Below are positions 7,594 to 15,579 of a stretch of 64,000 nucleotides of DNA, piece by piece; the stretch's first letter is position 1; each line of letters begins with the position of its first letter. Made by a program: the position numbers and the translations under genes. The stretch lies in the IMG/VR virus record IMGVR_UViG_3300025887_000010, positions 1 through 64,000 of that record. The stretch is one strand, 5' to 3'. This DNA comes from a virus. The notes beneath the pieces were generated by a model. The model made no database searches and had not been told where the DNA came from. It was given only the letters and a program-made list of their open reading frames with translations.

Positions 7594-8417
7594 ACACCGA
7601 ATCCGTCCTTAGAGGCACCAAACGGCCAATACATTCCGACGAGACGATTTGTAGCATAGCCTTGGATGTTGACAGAATTCGATTGATTGCCACCTAACAC
7701 ACGAAGACGACCACCTTGAATGGAGTCGAGTAATGCAACATGACCAGAAGAAGGGTTGGGAGGTCGATCGAACACAACCACACATCCATGAAGAGGCTCA
7801 CTGATCTTCTCAAAGGCAGAACTTCGTGTGAATGAGCGAGCCATGCCTGTAATGCCGTCTGTTGATTGACCTGCTTGAGTCATACACCATTTGACAAAGG
7901 ATGCACACCACGGAGTCTCATCGTCTGAGAAACCATTCGATCTCGCGTACTTGACGATCTCAGGATTACTGCCATTCCGAAATTCTTTCGTGCCAATCTC
8001 TCCAACTGCAGTTTGGAACCAAGATGGACCTGTACCACTGAATGTTGCATTCGATGGACCTTCGTACTGCTCGTTTGTGTCGAGGATACCATGTTCATTG
8101 ATGATGCCATCACCATCACCATCACCAAGACCTTCGATAGGATTGATGGTTCCAAAGATGACAGCATGTTGTTGAGCTTCATCGATAAATGATCCGAAAA
8201 CGAATGTGCCTACCATTGCGCCAGTCGGTGTCGAACCAACTCCAGCAAGACCAGCAGATGTGATTGGAGAAACGACAAGGCTCCAAGGCAGTTGTTCGAC
8301 AGGAATCTCGTCACTGTAGTATCCGAACCAGCGAACACGAAGACGACCTCTTTGTTGCGGGTCCGCACGATCCACGACCATGCCTACCATGTATTTTGAA
8401 GAGCTCTTGAAGTTCAT
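7590..8417 (-). CDS. 5: Baseplate hub protein: gp5-type OB fold plus Cys-His peptidase
   Basis: Residues 1-96 look like the gp5/VgrG OB domain (KYMVGMVVDRADPQQRGRLRVRWFG). A Gly/Asp linker (GDGDGDGIINEHG) may bind calcium. Residues 135-265 resemble CHAP-like hydrolases (TIGR02594 type) with Cys171 (TPWCASFVKWC), His226 (SGHVALL) and a late Asn. The T4 lysozyme is thus replaced by a probable peptidoglycan endopeptidase, and the gp5 beta-helix is absent. It is coupled to the gp27-like gene by ATGA, consistent with a gp5-gp27 hub complex. Confidence 0.8.
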   Translation of the reverse strand: MNFKSSSKYMVGMVVDRADPQQRGRLRVRWFGYYSDEIPVEQLPWSLVVSPITSAGLAGVGSTPTGAMVGTFVFGSFIDEAQQHAVIFGTINPIEGLGDGDGDGIINEHGILDTNEQYEGPSNATFSGTGPSWFQTAVGEIGTKEFRNGSNPEIVKYARSNGFSDDETPWCASFVKWCMTQAGQSTDGITGMARSFTRSSAFEKISEPLHGCVVVFDRPPNPSSGHVALLDSIQGGRLRVLGGNQSNSVNIQGYATNRLVGMYWPFGASKDGFGV

Positions 8418-9697
8418 CCTACAGAATCCTTGAATGCTTGAATCGTTGCGACATACTGTGAGTTCGGAAAGAAATCATGCTTGATGGCATCGATCACATA
8501 GTTGCCTGACAGATACTCGTCAGATTGTTGAAAATCTAGTGAGTTTGAGAAGCCTGGAATTCGCACATCGTACTTTTGACCGACATTGAGATCGAAGTGA
8601 CCAGGAACTCGTCCATGGATCACGAAGTTCTTCATTTGTTGCTTCTTTGAGTTGTGTGCTGCAATCTTCGTCTCATAACGGGACTGCTCACTCTCTTGAG
8701 AGAAGAGACCGTTGTGTCGAAAGACAGTCGTCCACATCGAATCAGCACCAACCTCAGCATCAAAGATCGAAATGGGTTTTGAACCGAGGTGTTCGGTGTC
8801 ATCGAATGACTCGGCATAGTCGTAAAGGCTGTCTTCTTCCTTGCGTTCGAACAGGTCGATCATCTGCACTCGAGTCTTGAACATGCCTGACGAAAGGTTC
8901 TCAAGAGTGCTTGAAGTCTTCATGACCTTGAAGTCGAGAAACGAATAGAGATGTCGAGTCATGCGAGTGTCATTTGTCAACGAAAGATTTCCGTCAACAC
9001 TCGACTTGTTTGCCAACCACCGATAAGTCTGCCGAGCGGGAGTCTTGTACAGCAGATCGACAGGGACATGGAACATCTCACCATTGATGGTCATGAACGT
9101 CACGTAAGGAGAGTTCTCGAACACATCCGAGAATGAACGTTTCGTTAACCATGAGATCGATTTCAATGGTCGCCAGTTTGGTATGATGCCACAGATTTCT
9201 TGAGCTGTAGCTGACGATTTCAGTTCGTTCGGAAAGTCGAGCTCTTTCAGTATGGCATCGATTTCGTTCTCAGCCTGTTGATTGATGATGGCTCGAGAGA
9301 TCGAATTTGAATGAGATCGAATGACGTGTTCAGATGTTCCGTGAATGGTGTATGTGATCGACGACGGAGAAGTTGGTGCACGATCAGTGATCTTGGTGAC
9401 TCGAAACTTGAGTGTTCGGTCATTTCCAAGGCAGTCTCTTGTTAAGACTTCGACTTTCTCTCCACCCTCGATGGGAAAAGTGCTTGGTAGGTTCTGAGTG
9501 TCGACAATCAGAAATTCGGCAGTCAGGTACGGATTCGAAAGGTTCTCATATACTGTGAAGCCGAGCAGTTTCTCAGGAATCGAAATGGTGCCATTCTCAC
9601 CTTCAAGTGTGAAGTCCAAAACCTTGTAGTCCCCGGGATTCGTGAGAACCACCGGGGTGACAGGACCATCATTAAATGATGAGATGAAGTCAACCAT
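8414..9697 (-). CDS. 27: Baseplate hub subunit, gp27-like
   Basis: A trimeric gp27-type ring attaches the needle to the baseplate. 427 aa against 391 in T4. It shows the tandem beta-barrel layout (IPEKLLGFTVYENLSNPYLTAEF, then KFRVTKITDRAPT), KRSFSDVFENSPYVTFMTINGEM, and a C-terminal barrel (VIHGRVPGHFDLNVGQKYDVRIPG). It directly precedes and overlaps the gp5-type gene, as expected for partner subunits. Confidence 0.75.
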   Translation of the reverse strand: MVDFISSFNDGPVTPVVLTNPGDYKVLDFTLEGENGTISIPEKLLGFTVYENLSNPYLTAEFLIVDTQNLPSTFPIEGGEKVEVLTRDCLGNDRTLKFRVTKITDRAPTSPSSITYTIHGTSEHVIRSHSNSISRAIINQQAENEIDAILKELDFPNELKSSATAQEICGIIPNWRPLKSISWLTKRSFSDVFENSPYVTFMTINGEMFHVPVDLLYKTPARQTYRWLANKSSVDGNLSLTNDTRMTRHLYSFLDFKVMKTSSTLENLSSGMFKTRVQMIDLFERKEEDSLYDYAESFDDTEHLGSKPISIFDAEVGADSMWTTVFRHNGLFSQESEQSRYETKIAAHNSKKQQMKNFVIHGRVPGHFDLNVGQKYDVRIPGFSNSLDFQQSDEYLSGNYVIDAIKHDFFPNSQYVATIQAFKDSVG

Positions 9698-10026
9698 TAG
9701 AATTCGGCTTCAAGCATTCCGCTCTTGTTGATGAAGACATATACTTTGCCGCCATCTGATTTGTCGTCTCTGGGACTCTCGAATGTGATACTAAACACGG
9801 CGTTCTTTCCGGTGATGCCTTGATACTTCATATTGTAGATGTCATACGCCTTTGTCTTGTAGCCAGTTGCAGTCAAGACTTCAGCAAGCTCTTTCTCTTT
9901 CCACTTTGAAATAGTTGGTTCAAGAAGCTTCATGACATCCATTCCAACTGCTTCATTGAACGATTTTTCGGTTTTGCCTTCAAGCACGTTCTTGATGGTA
10001 TTGTGTAGGCTATTGTGTAGGCTCAT
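9697..10026 (-). CDS. Hypothetical 109-aa protein with LxE-type N-terminal helix
   Basis: AAGGAA precedes the ATG, which lies inside the end of the resolvase gene. The N-terminus (MSLHNSLHNTIKNVLEGKTE) is an amphipathic helix followed by a VLE site, like 6158 and 6496. The body (YDIYNMKYQGITGKNAVFSITF) is beta-rich. It sits between the resolvase and the hub genes. Function unknown; candidate internal protein. Confidence 0.65.
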   Translation of the reverse strand: MSLHNSLHNTIKNVLEGKTEKSFNEAVGMDVMKLLEPTISKWKEKELAEVLTATGYKTKAYDIYNMKYQGITGKNAVFSITFESPRDDKSDGGKVYVFINKSGMLEAEF

Positions 10027-10606
10027 TTCGCTTTTTCCTTCTAGGTTTGCGCTTATTTTTCAGATTGTATGACTTGCAGTTCAACATGGCAAGAGAATCA
10101 ACAACGTCTGATGCAGGTGATGCACCCTTGTCGCAACCAACTCGATCATGGACATAGAAGCCTAACTTCTTGAACCATGCATCTGCCATTTGCTCTTTCT
10201 TCGCAGCACCAGTTCCGGCAAATTCCTTTTTTGCAGTCATCGGTGAAACAATTCGAATCTCCCAACCAAGCATCGCCAATGCGACCTTCATCACACCAGT
10301 GTTTTCAGCGATCAAAGTGAGATTGCCTTTTGAACCGAGGCTGTACCCCTCGATATACGCAATTCCTGGGGTGAGGTGCTTGATCTCTTGAATGAGAATG
10401 TGAGTTAGATGACCAAACATCTGCAATTGGTTGTGACCGGATTTCTTCGGTCCGTACCAAATACCTTTGATCGTGATGTCGCCCTCCTTGTAGATTCCTT
10501 CATACTTCGGTTCACGATTGATGAAGAAGAAGTCCTTGCCGTTGATGCAGACGGCAGGACTTGATGTGCTGTAGTCGATTCCGAGAATGTTCTGTGGTTC
10601 TTCCAT
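10010..10606 (-). CDS. RuvC-like Holliday junction resolvase (RNase H fold)
   Basis: It probably cuts branched DNA during packaging or recombination, filling the role of T4 endonuclease VII. Visible acidic residues of the RuvC fold: Asp11 (LGIDYSTSSPAV), Glu86 (YIEGYSLGSKGN), Asp167 and Asp170 (SDVVDSLAML). The C-terminus is strongly basic (KNKRKPRRKKR). A late-type box lies only 3 nt before the ATG, so either the message is leaderless or the box is coincidental. Confidence 0.75.
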   Translation of the reverse strand: MEEPQNILGIDYSTSSPAVCINGKDFFFINREPKYEGIYKEGDITIKGIWYGPKKSGHNQLQMFGHLTHILIQEIKHLTPGIAYIEGYSLGSKGNLTLIAENTGVMKVALAMLGWEIRIVSPMTAKKEFAGTGAAKKEQMADAWFKKLGFYVHDRVGCDKGASPASDVVDSLAMLNCKSYNLKNKRKPRRKKRNEPTQ

Positions 10607-10609
10607 GTG

Positions 10610-10617
10610 TATTTTAA
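10610..10617 (-). promoter_or_regulatory. Late-type box abutting the resolvase start
   Basis: TTAAAATA on the minus strand, followed by CAC and the ATG at 10606. The spacing leaves no room for a leader; the same arrangement recurs at 22843 on the plus strand. Confidence 0.4.
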
Positions 10618-10661
10618 CATGGACAAGCGCAAGATTTTTGACTTAAGGCCACATACAGGAA

Positions 10662-10973
10662 CTAGATAAAGTCGACATGAAAGTCGTAGTGGTAGACAAG
10701 ATAAAGACAATCATCGTTCAGCTTTTTTCCAAGCTTTAAAGGCACATATTCGTAGCCTTCACACTTCATCCATGCAGCAAATTGTCTACCCCTTTCATAA
10801 TTTATGACTGAATCTATTCTAACGAACTCATCGATATTTCGCCAAGGCTTCAATTTCATACCTTCACGATACCCAATTCCAAATGCTCTTGTTAGAGCTA
10901 TCGATTTCACGGTAGTTTCTTCATGATCGTATTGGTGTCTTTCGAGTTCATCTTGTTCTTCGTGAACTACCAT
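10662..10973 (-). CDS. RMF-like small protein, paralogue A
   Basis: Start at 10973 with AAAGGAGA and early promoter 11001-11030 behind. The core AFGIGYREGMKLKPW ... YERGRQFAAWMKCEGYEYV matches the neighbouring gene at 11140. The arrangement of an RGF/GY...G motif, then Y.xGRQFA, recalls ribosome modulation factor proteins, but this is only a pattern. Probably an early host-interaction protein. It ends HYDFHVDFI. Confidence 0.6.
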   Translation of the reverse strand: MVVHEEQDELERHQYDHEETTVKSIALTRAFGIGYREGMKLKPWRNIDEFVRIDSVINYERGRQFAAWMKCEGYEYVPLKLGKKLNDDCLYLVYHYDFHVDFI

Positions 10974-11000
10974 TCTGGAGTCTCCTTTGTTTATAGTTCA

Positions 11001-11030
11001 ATTATAGAATATCGTAGCTCAAAAGTACAC
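11001..11030 (-). promoter_or_regulatory. Early promoter
   Basis: GTGTAC, 18-nt spacer, TATAAT, then the CTATAAACAAAGGAGA-type leader; drives 10662-10973. Confidence 0.85.
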
Positions 11031-11089
11031 AACTTATTTTTTGTAATTTTTGACAATTGCGATAATGAAGGGGAGGGGTTCACACATCA

Positions 11090-11117
11090 TTCGCCCACGA
11101 AATAACTCATGGGCGAA
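11090..11117. terminator. Hairpin after the 11140 gene
   Basis: TTCGCCCA and TGGGCGAA form an 8-bp stem with a 12-nt loop just after the stop at 11140. Three copies of CTTTCA lie beside it. No clear T-run, so it may be a processing hairpin rather than a terminator. Confidence 0.35.
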
Positions 11118-11139
11118 AGACTTTCACTTTCACTTTCAC

Positions 11140-11481
11140 TTATTCGGGAACAAAACCGAATGAGATCATGCAGAAATCTTTGAAGCGAGGTTCAACCCAC
11201 TTATTCAATTTCTGTCCTGTTTTCAGCCGGACATTCGCGTACCCGTAAGCTTTCATGTAGGCAGCAAATTGGCGACCATACACATAAAACCTATGAGCAT
11301 CTGCATCATCTGGCCATGGATTTCCAGCCATGAAATCCTTGAAACCACGATTGAAGACTTCTCGTCTAAGAGATTTCTTCACAGGTACTGGCTTCACCAT
11401 CATATGGTCATTGCTCAAAATGTCAATGACCACAAGTTCCTTTCCTTTTTCAGCAGTAGTCTTCTTCGCTTTGGTTTTCAT
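11140..11481 (-). CDS. RMF-like small protein, paralogue B
   Basis: The start at 11481 (MKTKAKKTTAEKG) is chosen because the longer frame runs through the early promoter at 11522-11551. The core NRGFKDFMAGNPW ... YVYGRQFAAYMKAYGYANVRLKTGQKLN aligns with the gene at 10662, so the two are paralogues. The pattern faintly resembles ribosome modulation factor. The basic N-terminus could bind RNA. Function unproven. Confidence 0.6.
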   Translation of the reverse strand: MKTKAKKTTAEKGKELVVIDILSNDHMMVKPVPVKKSLRREVFNRGFKDFMAGNPWPDDADAHRFYVYGRQFAAYMKAYGYANVRLKTGQKLNKWVEPRFKDFCMISFGFVPE

Positions 11482-11521
11482 TTGACTTACCCCAGTTTTG
11501 GTTAAAATTGGTAGTAATTTA

Positions 11522-11551
11522 AGTATATAATAGGTGGACTCAGAAGTACAC
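11522..11551 (-). promoter_or_regulatory. Early promoter
   Basis: GTGTAC, 18-nt spacer, TATACT, read leftward into 11140-11481. Confidence 0.75.
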
Positions 11552-11578
11552 AACTATTTTCATGTAACCTGAAGTTAT

Positions 11579-11646
11579 CTGGGTTACATAATAAGTTTGA
11601 CTATATAATATACATCAATCTCTACGAAGGTACTCAGAGAGTCACA
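11579..11646 (+). repeat. Four-copy 70-bp element, copy 2
   Basis: CTGGGT, core TTGACTATATAATATACATC plus AA (11597-11618), 13 nt, ACTCAGAGAGTCACAGG. A leftward early promoter at 11704-11733 would transcribe it as the complement. An overlapping 8-bp hairpin (ATGTAACC 11562-11569 with GGTTACAT 11582-11589) adds structure. The 213-bp gap 11554-11766 holds no gene. Confidence 0.7.
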
Positions 11647-11703
11647 GGTTTAACCGGTGAAGCATCTGGAAGTCATTATTGTATCACAGAGTATGGAACA
11701 AAC

Positions 11704-11733
11704 ACTATACAACATTCTGACACCGAAGTACAC
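11704..11733 (-). promoter_or_regulatory. Early promoter upstream of element copy 2
   Basis: GTGTAC, 18-nt spacer, TATAGT. No gene follows before the element at 11579-11646. Confidence 0.75.
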
Positions 11734-11766
11734 AACTTTGTTGCAAATTGAGCAATAAAATTTGAT

Positions 11767-11958
11767 CTACGATGTACGCTCGATGTCCCAGAAGTCCCCC
11801 TTTGTGACTTGACCGATTTCAAGTGTCATGATGACCTTCTCCCAGTACCAACTCATATCGTCTGTCGCGCTCGTCTTGCGACTAAGTCCAGGTGGAGGAT
11901 TTTCGTCGTCAAATTCCGAGACTTTTCCATTCCACATAGTTTTCGTAAATGTTCTCAT
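11767..11958 (-). CDS. Hypothetical 63-aa protein
   Basis: The ATG at 11958 overlaps the DUF4031-like stop. An AAAGG lies ten bases upstream. The sequence includes FDDENPPPGLSRKTS and a C-terminal WDIERTS. No family recognised. It is downstream partner of the DUF4031-like gene in an early unit. Confidence 0.6.
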   Translation of the reverse strand: MRTFTKTMWNGKVSEFDDENPPPGLSRKTSATDDMSWYWEKVIMTLEIGQVTKGDFWDIERTS

Positions 11959-12185
11959 TGTCCATAGCCTTTCTTCACCTTCTCGATCAATTCAATCGAC
12001 GTGATGATTTCGCATTTTGCTTCGATCTCTTTTATTCGACGCTTTGGAATGTCGTAATGCTTGTAGGAGTGATACCAGCAACGTTTGATTCCAAGTTCTT
12101 CCGCCATCCTGTGGAGATTCGCAATCGAATACGGCTCACAGATGAGATGACGTCTTCGATCTGTGAAATAGACGAGATCAATCAT
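11955..12185 (-). CDS. DUF4031-like protein
   Basis: The pattern RRRHLICEPYSIANLHRMAEELGIKRCWYHS then KHYDIPKRR matches DUF4031, a short family of unknown role common in phages and actinobacteria (a cytosolic protein with conserved W and HYD). 76 aa, near the usual length. A 60-nt leader separates it from early promoter 12266-12295; the leader also holds an ATG-opened 22-codon frame overlapping this start. Confidence 0.65.
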   Translation of the reverse strand: MIDLVYFTDRRRHLICEPYSIANLHRMAEELGIKRCWYHSYKHYDIPKRRIKEIEAKCEIITSIELIEKVKKGYGQ

Positions 12186-12265
12186 TTTCCATACGGGCTT
12201 TCTGAAAAGAGAGACTCACCAACTTAAATTGTGATAGTTGGTTTGTAGTCATTTGTTATAGTTAG

Positions 12266-12295
12266 ATTATAGACTACAGAAGAATGAAAGTACAC
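12266..12295 (-). promoter_or_regulatory. Early promoter
   Basis: GTGTAC, 18-nt spacer, TATAAT, drives the DUF4031-like gene and 11767-11958. Confidence 0.85.
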
Positions 12296-12485
12296 TACAG
12301 AGTTTTCTTCCTGAAAGCTATCATTGCAGATTTAAGCTTGTTGAGGTTTTCGATCCTCTTTTCGTGGAATTGATTGACTCGTCAATCATGCAGATTTCGT
12401 TATCAACCATTTCTGTAGATATGGCCATATCGTTTTGGAAGATGTCTCCAAGAGAAGCATCAAGCTTTCTGGACACCTCGAACAT
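12295..12485 (-). pseudogene. Frame-disrupted small gene
   Basis: From ATG 12485 (MFEVSRKLDASLGDIFQND) the frame reads to DESIN and then into non-coding-looking Ser/Thr text, stopping at 12321. A -1 shift near 12365 continues as FHEKRIENLNKLKSAMIAF to a stop at 12295-12297. The combined product would be about 60 aa, helical. Indel, sequencing error or programmed frameshift. Confidence 0.45.
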
Positions 12486-12517
12486 TATGCATCTACGCGT
12501 CAACCTACGAGTCAAAA

Positions 12518-12850
12518 TTACTGTTCCTTCATTGAGAGATTGTCGATGATCTCGATCAACGCAATCATGAGCAACGATCTTCCATGACTGTGTTCAGATG
12601 TGTTTGTTCTTCCATTATGGAAAAGCTCAGCAGTCCATGCATCGTCGAATAGAGAAAGCTCGATGGTTGTGCACCCTGGAAGTTCTCTTTTGATGAAATC
12701 GAAGGCAGAATCAGATGATCCCGTGTATGCCTTGTAGGCAAGCATTGCTGATGTCGCACTTGAAAAATAGTGCGCGAAGTCTATAGTGAGAAGTTTGTCA
12801 CCAGCAATGACTCGATTCCTGAGCTCAATGATATCTTCTTTAGTCGTCAT
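12518..12850 (-). CDS. Hypothetical 110-aa protein
   Basis: The start overlaps the DUF551-like gene by 11 bases. It contains IDFAHYFSSATSAMLAYKAYTG, a WTAEL segment and SLLMIALIEIIDNL. This fits a generic phage protein described for several genomes as hypothetical. No catalytic motif identified. It follows galU and the DUF551-like gene in one operon. Confidence 0.65.
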   Translation of the reverse strand: MTTKEDIIELRNRVIAGDKLLTIDFAHYFSSATSAMLAYKAYTGSSDSAFDFIKRELPGCTTIELSLFDDAWTAELFHNGRTNTSEHSHGRSLLMIALIEIIDNLSMKEQ

Positions 12851-13064
12851 GTTCTTTATCCTTCATGTCAATAGGAGCTTCCAATTCTGGTCTCCAGTGT
12901 GTTGGTGTAGGCATATCAAATGTGAAGTTTGTGCCGATTATTGAAGTGACATTTTTGGATTTTCTCATCGGGAAGATGTGATTTCCGAATTTAGGAATTT
13001 TAAGCCAAACGAGAAAATTTCCTTCATCAGGAGCAGTCGAAAATGGAAGCCATTCATTGTTCAT
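12840..13064 (-). CDS. DUF551-like protein
   Basis: The 74-aa protein begins MNNEWLPFSTAPDEGNFLVWLK and later has PTPTHWRPELEAP, the W.P...AP.EG..VLVW...THW.P pattern of DUF551, a short family common in prophages and of unknown role. The ATG overlaps the galU stop (ATGA), so translation is probably coupled. Confidence 0.7.
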   Translation of the reverse strand: MNNEWLPFSTAPDEGNFLVWLKIPKFGNHIFPMRKSKNVTSIIGTNFTFDMPTPTHWRPELEAPIDMKDKEHDD

Positions 13065-13960
13065 AGTGTTTTCTCCTTTTCGGAATTTGTGATTTCAATC
13101 AGAAAATCCCTAAATTCATCACCTAGATCGATTCGTTGCAATGCAAGCGAAACAGTTGCCTTCAGAAATCCGATTTTGGATCCGCAATCAAACCTTGTTC
13201 CATCAAATACGAATGGTCTAACTACAACTTTCGGATCGAGAGAGGAAATCTTGCATTGAAGATTGATGGCGTCCGTCAGTTGATACTCTCCACCTGATCC
13301 AGGTTTGATATGACCCAGATGGCTAAGAATCTGAGGATCGAGAATATATCGACCAACAGCTGCAAGATTTGAAGGTGCATTACCAGGCGCAGGCTTTTCA
13401 ACCATTCCTACAGTATTGCCATTGTGAGTGTCCATGACACCATACTTCGAGAGTTCTTCAGGATCGTTCATTCTCATGCATGCGATCATCGTTCCACCAT
13501 CGTAAGCATCAACCATCTGTTTCATACAACCATTATCACCAATCCCATCATTCTGAATGATGTCGTCAGGAAGTATTACTGCAAAAGGTTCGTTCTTGAT
13601 GAGATGTCGAGCACAATAGATTGCATTCCCAAGACCGATCGGATCAGATTGACGAACATAAGCGATAGATCCGCTTTCCATCTCAATACCTTTCAGCATT
13701 TTGAGTATGTCGTCTTTACCCTTGCTGCTCAAAGCCTCATTCAATTCTGGTGATCGATCGAAGTAGTCTTCAAGAGAGCTCTTTCCACGAGAAGTTACAA
13801 AGATGAACTCACTGATTCCTGCTTCTCTCGCTTCATCAATCGCATACTGAATGAGAGGTTGATCGATGAGATTGAGTATCTCTTTTGGAATGGATTTTGT
13901 TGCTGGCAAAAATCGAGTTCCTAGTCCCGCTACGGGGAATACGGCTTTAGTTACCTTCAT
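13061..13960 (-). CDS. galU: UTP-glucose-1-phosphate uridylyltransferase GalU
   Basis: It makes UDP-glucose from UTP and glucose-1-phosphate. The nucleotidyltransferase signature VAGLGTRFLPATKSIPKEIL (residues 10-29), DQPLIQYAIDEA, and FAVILPDDII are clear. 299 aa is the usual bacterial size. AAAGGACT precedes the ATG; an early promoter (14279-14308) lies one gene upstream. With galE (19642) and glf (41749) it would give a route to UDP-glucose, UDP-galactose and UDP-galactofuranose, most simply to sugar-modify phage DNA. Confidence 0.92.
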   Translation of the reverse strand: MKVTKAVFPVAGLGTRFLPATKSIPKEILNLIDQPLIQYAIDEAREAGISEFIFVTSRGKSSLEDYFDRSPELNEALSSKGKDDILKMLKGIEMESGSIAYVRQSDPIGLGNAIYCARHLIKNEPFAVILPDDIIQNDGIGDNGCMKQMVDAYDGGTMIACMRMNDPEELSKYGVMDTHNGNTVGMVEKPAPGNAPSNLAAVGRYILDPQILSHLGHIKPGSGGEYQLTDAINLQCKISSLDPKVVVRPFVFDGTRFDCGSKIGFLKATVSLALQRIDLGDEFRDFLIEITNSEKEKTL

Positions 13961-13962
13961 GT

Positions 13963-14229
13963 TCAGAGTCCTTTGGTTTGTTCATATTGAATTGGTGGAG
14001 AAGTGTTTTCATCAATTGTCAGAAACGGGGCAATCTTCTGAAACCGATCATCAAGGAATTCCTTGCGATCACGAGCAATAGGGATAGGGATTGGAATTTG
14101 TTCCTTCGGTAAATGAGACGTAAAGTACGGCAGGATTCCATGCGCTTTCGAGCCTACAGAAACAAACAAACCTATAACCCTGTACATCTTTCCAGTCTTG
14201 AGATGCAGCCAGAGTGTGCCTTCACTCAC
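13963..14229 (-). CDS. Hypothetical DUF1653-like protein
   Basis: GTG at 14229 is chosen as start because CGGAG stands nine bases before it, while an ATG at 14280 coincides with the -10 of the early promoter 14279-14308. The N-terminal GTLWLHLKTGKMYRVIGL resembles the DUF1653 beta fold. A Pro/Ile stretch (IPIPIPIA) and RDRKEFLDDRFQKIAP follow. First gene of the galU operon. Confidence 0.6.
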   Translation of the reverse strand: MSEGTLWLHLKTGKMYRVIGLFVSVGSKAHGILPYFTSHLPKEQIPIPIPIARDRKEFLDDRFQKIAPFLTIDENTSPPIQYEQTKGL

Positions 14230-14278
14230 GTCCAAATTCTCCGTGTGTTCTTCCTTCGATTGAATGATTCGATAATTC

Positions 14279-14308
14279 ATTATAACACACGATCGAAGGA
14301 ATGTACAC
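14279..14308 (-). promoter_or_regulatory. Early promoter of the galU operon
   Basis: GTGTAC, 18-nt spacer, TATAAT. Its -10 overlaps an upstream ATG, which argues that the following gene starts at the GTG 14229. Confidence 0.85.
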
Positions 14309-14317
14309 AGTTTTGTT

Positions 14318-15529
14318 CTAGAACCACTCAGTGAATCGAGCTGATTGGCCGTAGGTGGGATGATGCAGGAACACTTCTACACCTTGACGATTTACAAAAC
14401 CAAATTTGCTGTGCCAGCTGTCAGGTGCAGAAGGTGAACGAACGTGTTCCATCTGGAGGTGTGTACCAGACGCAGTGTTTGGAGAACCTGATGAGATCGC
14501 TGTGATTCCGACGTGGTCCTTTTCAGATATGAAAGTGTCGACACCTCTGCGTTGTCGTATCTTGTGGTGAACATGGTGAATGTACGAATAAAGGTGATCA
14601 CATTTGCCGATCAACTGTTTTGCTTCGGAGACGAACAGACCGTAGAGCTTCTCTTCTTTCGCATTGTCGCCATGAGTCAACTGAATCGCATTTTGCTCGA
14701 AGCCATAGTATTTGCGATCGAGCGAGCTCAAGTTGTATTCAGACGCATTGACGGTAGGCCAATTTTCAAATCGCGATGCAATGTCCTGACTGAGACACCA
14801 ACCTGATCGATAGTCGTGGTTTGACATGACGTGCACCAAATCGACATCAGCCACTTTCGCACACTCCTTAATGGCGTCGATAGTTGCAGCCTTTGCGTCA
14901 CTGTAGACCTGAAAAAAGGAACCGTCGGTATCTTGATCGGTTCCTCGTGTGGATCGTTTGCCGTCTTCTGTGTGGAGAATGTCGTTCCCCATTACAAATA
15001 GGATTCGTGAGATGCCAAATGGCTTTGCCTTCTTCAAGAGTGCTTTCGTTCCTTCGATCACTCGGTGACGAGCAACCTGTCGATTGTATACGTATCCAGT
15101 TTCACTCTTTACACAAAGCTTACCGAAGTGTACGTCAGCAAGATCAACAACTAGAAGGTGATCGCCAAGAGCGAGTTCGCTTCGTGGTTCGTAAGGGATT
15201 GCACCATCAGATTTCGAATCATCGATGGCTTGGAGGATCATAGTTTCGAATGATATTTTCTCGTGGGTTTCAGGGTTCTTGATGAACAGACTGTAACCGT
15301 TTCCGTCTTCGTCTTTCTGTATCTGCCAAAAGTGACCTAAATTTCGAGGATCGTCGAGGTTGCCTACTTTCGCAGCCCTTCTGATTTCATCGGGTGCATC
15401 ATTCCATGCTTTAGCCTTTGCAATGTCCCGCTCAACTGACCGAAGTGATATTCCTGTCTTTATACTAATCTCAGCATTTGAGTAACCTTCGGTTCTCAAT
15501 GCATAAGTTTTCTCATAGCGTTTTGTCAT
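14318..15529 (-). CDS. Calcineurin-like metallophosphoesterase with N-terminal HTH
   Basis: Residues about 10-40 form a helix-turn-helix (GYSNAEISIKTGISLRSVERDI). The rest holds metallophosphoesterase motifs: DLADVHFGK, FVMGNDILH, MSNHDYRSG, and TAISSGSPNT/H residues near the end. 403 aa. Similar proteins occur in many phages, often annotated DNA repair exonuclease; the substrate is unknown. A late-type box at 15551-15558 lies 22 nt upstream, so it may act late, for example in DNA end or tail-tip processing. Confidence 0.75.
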   Translation of the reverse strand: MTKRYEKTYALRTEGYSNAEISIKTGISLRSVERDIAKAKAWNDAPDEIRRAAKVGNLDDPRNLGHFWQIQKDEDGNGYSLFIKNPETHEKISFETMILQAIDDSKSDGAIPYEPRSELALGDHLLVVDLADVHFGKLCVKSETGYVYNRQVARHRVIEGTKALLKKAKPFGISRILFVMGNDILHTEDGKRSTRGTDQDTDGSFFQVYSDAKAATIDAIKECAKVADVDLVHVMSNHDYRSGWCLSQDIASRFENWPTVNASEYNLSSLDRKYYGFEQNAIQLTHGDNAKEEKLYGLFVSEAKQLIGKCDHLYSYIHHVHHKIRQRRGVDTFISEKDHVGITAISSGSPNTASGTHLQMEHVRSPSAPDSWHSKFGFVNRQGVEVFLHHPTYGQSARFTEWF

Positions 15530-15550
15530 GAATTGTTCCTTCTACTCACG

Positions 15551-15558
15551 TATTTTGA
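15551..15558 (-). promoter_or_regulatory. Late-type promoter before the metallophosphoesterase
   Basis: TCAAAATA on the minus strand, 22 nt before the start at 15529. Confidence 0.5.
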
Positions 15559-15579
15559 CAGAGCAGTCAGATCAATTAA

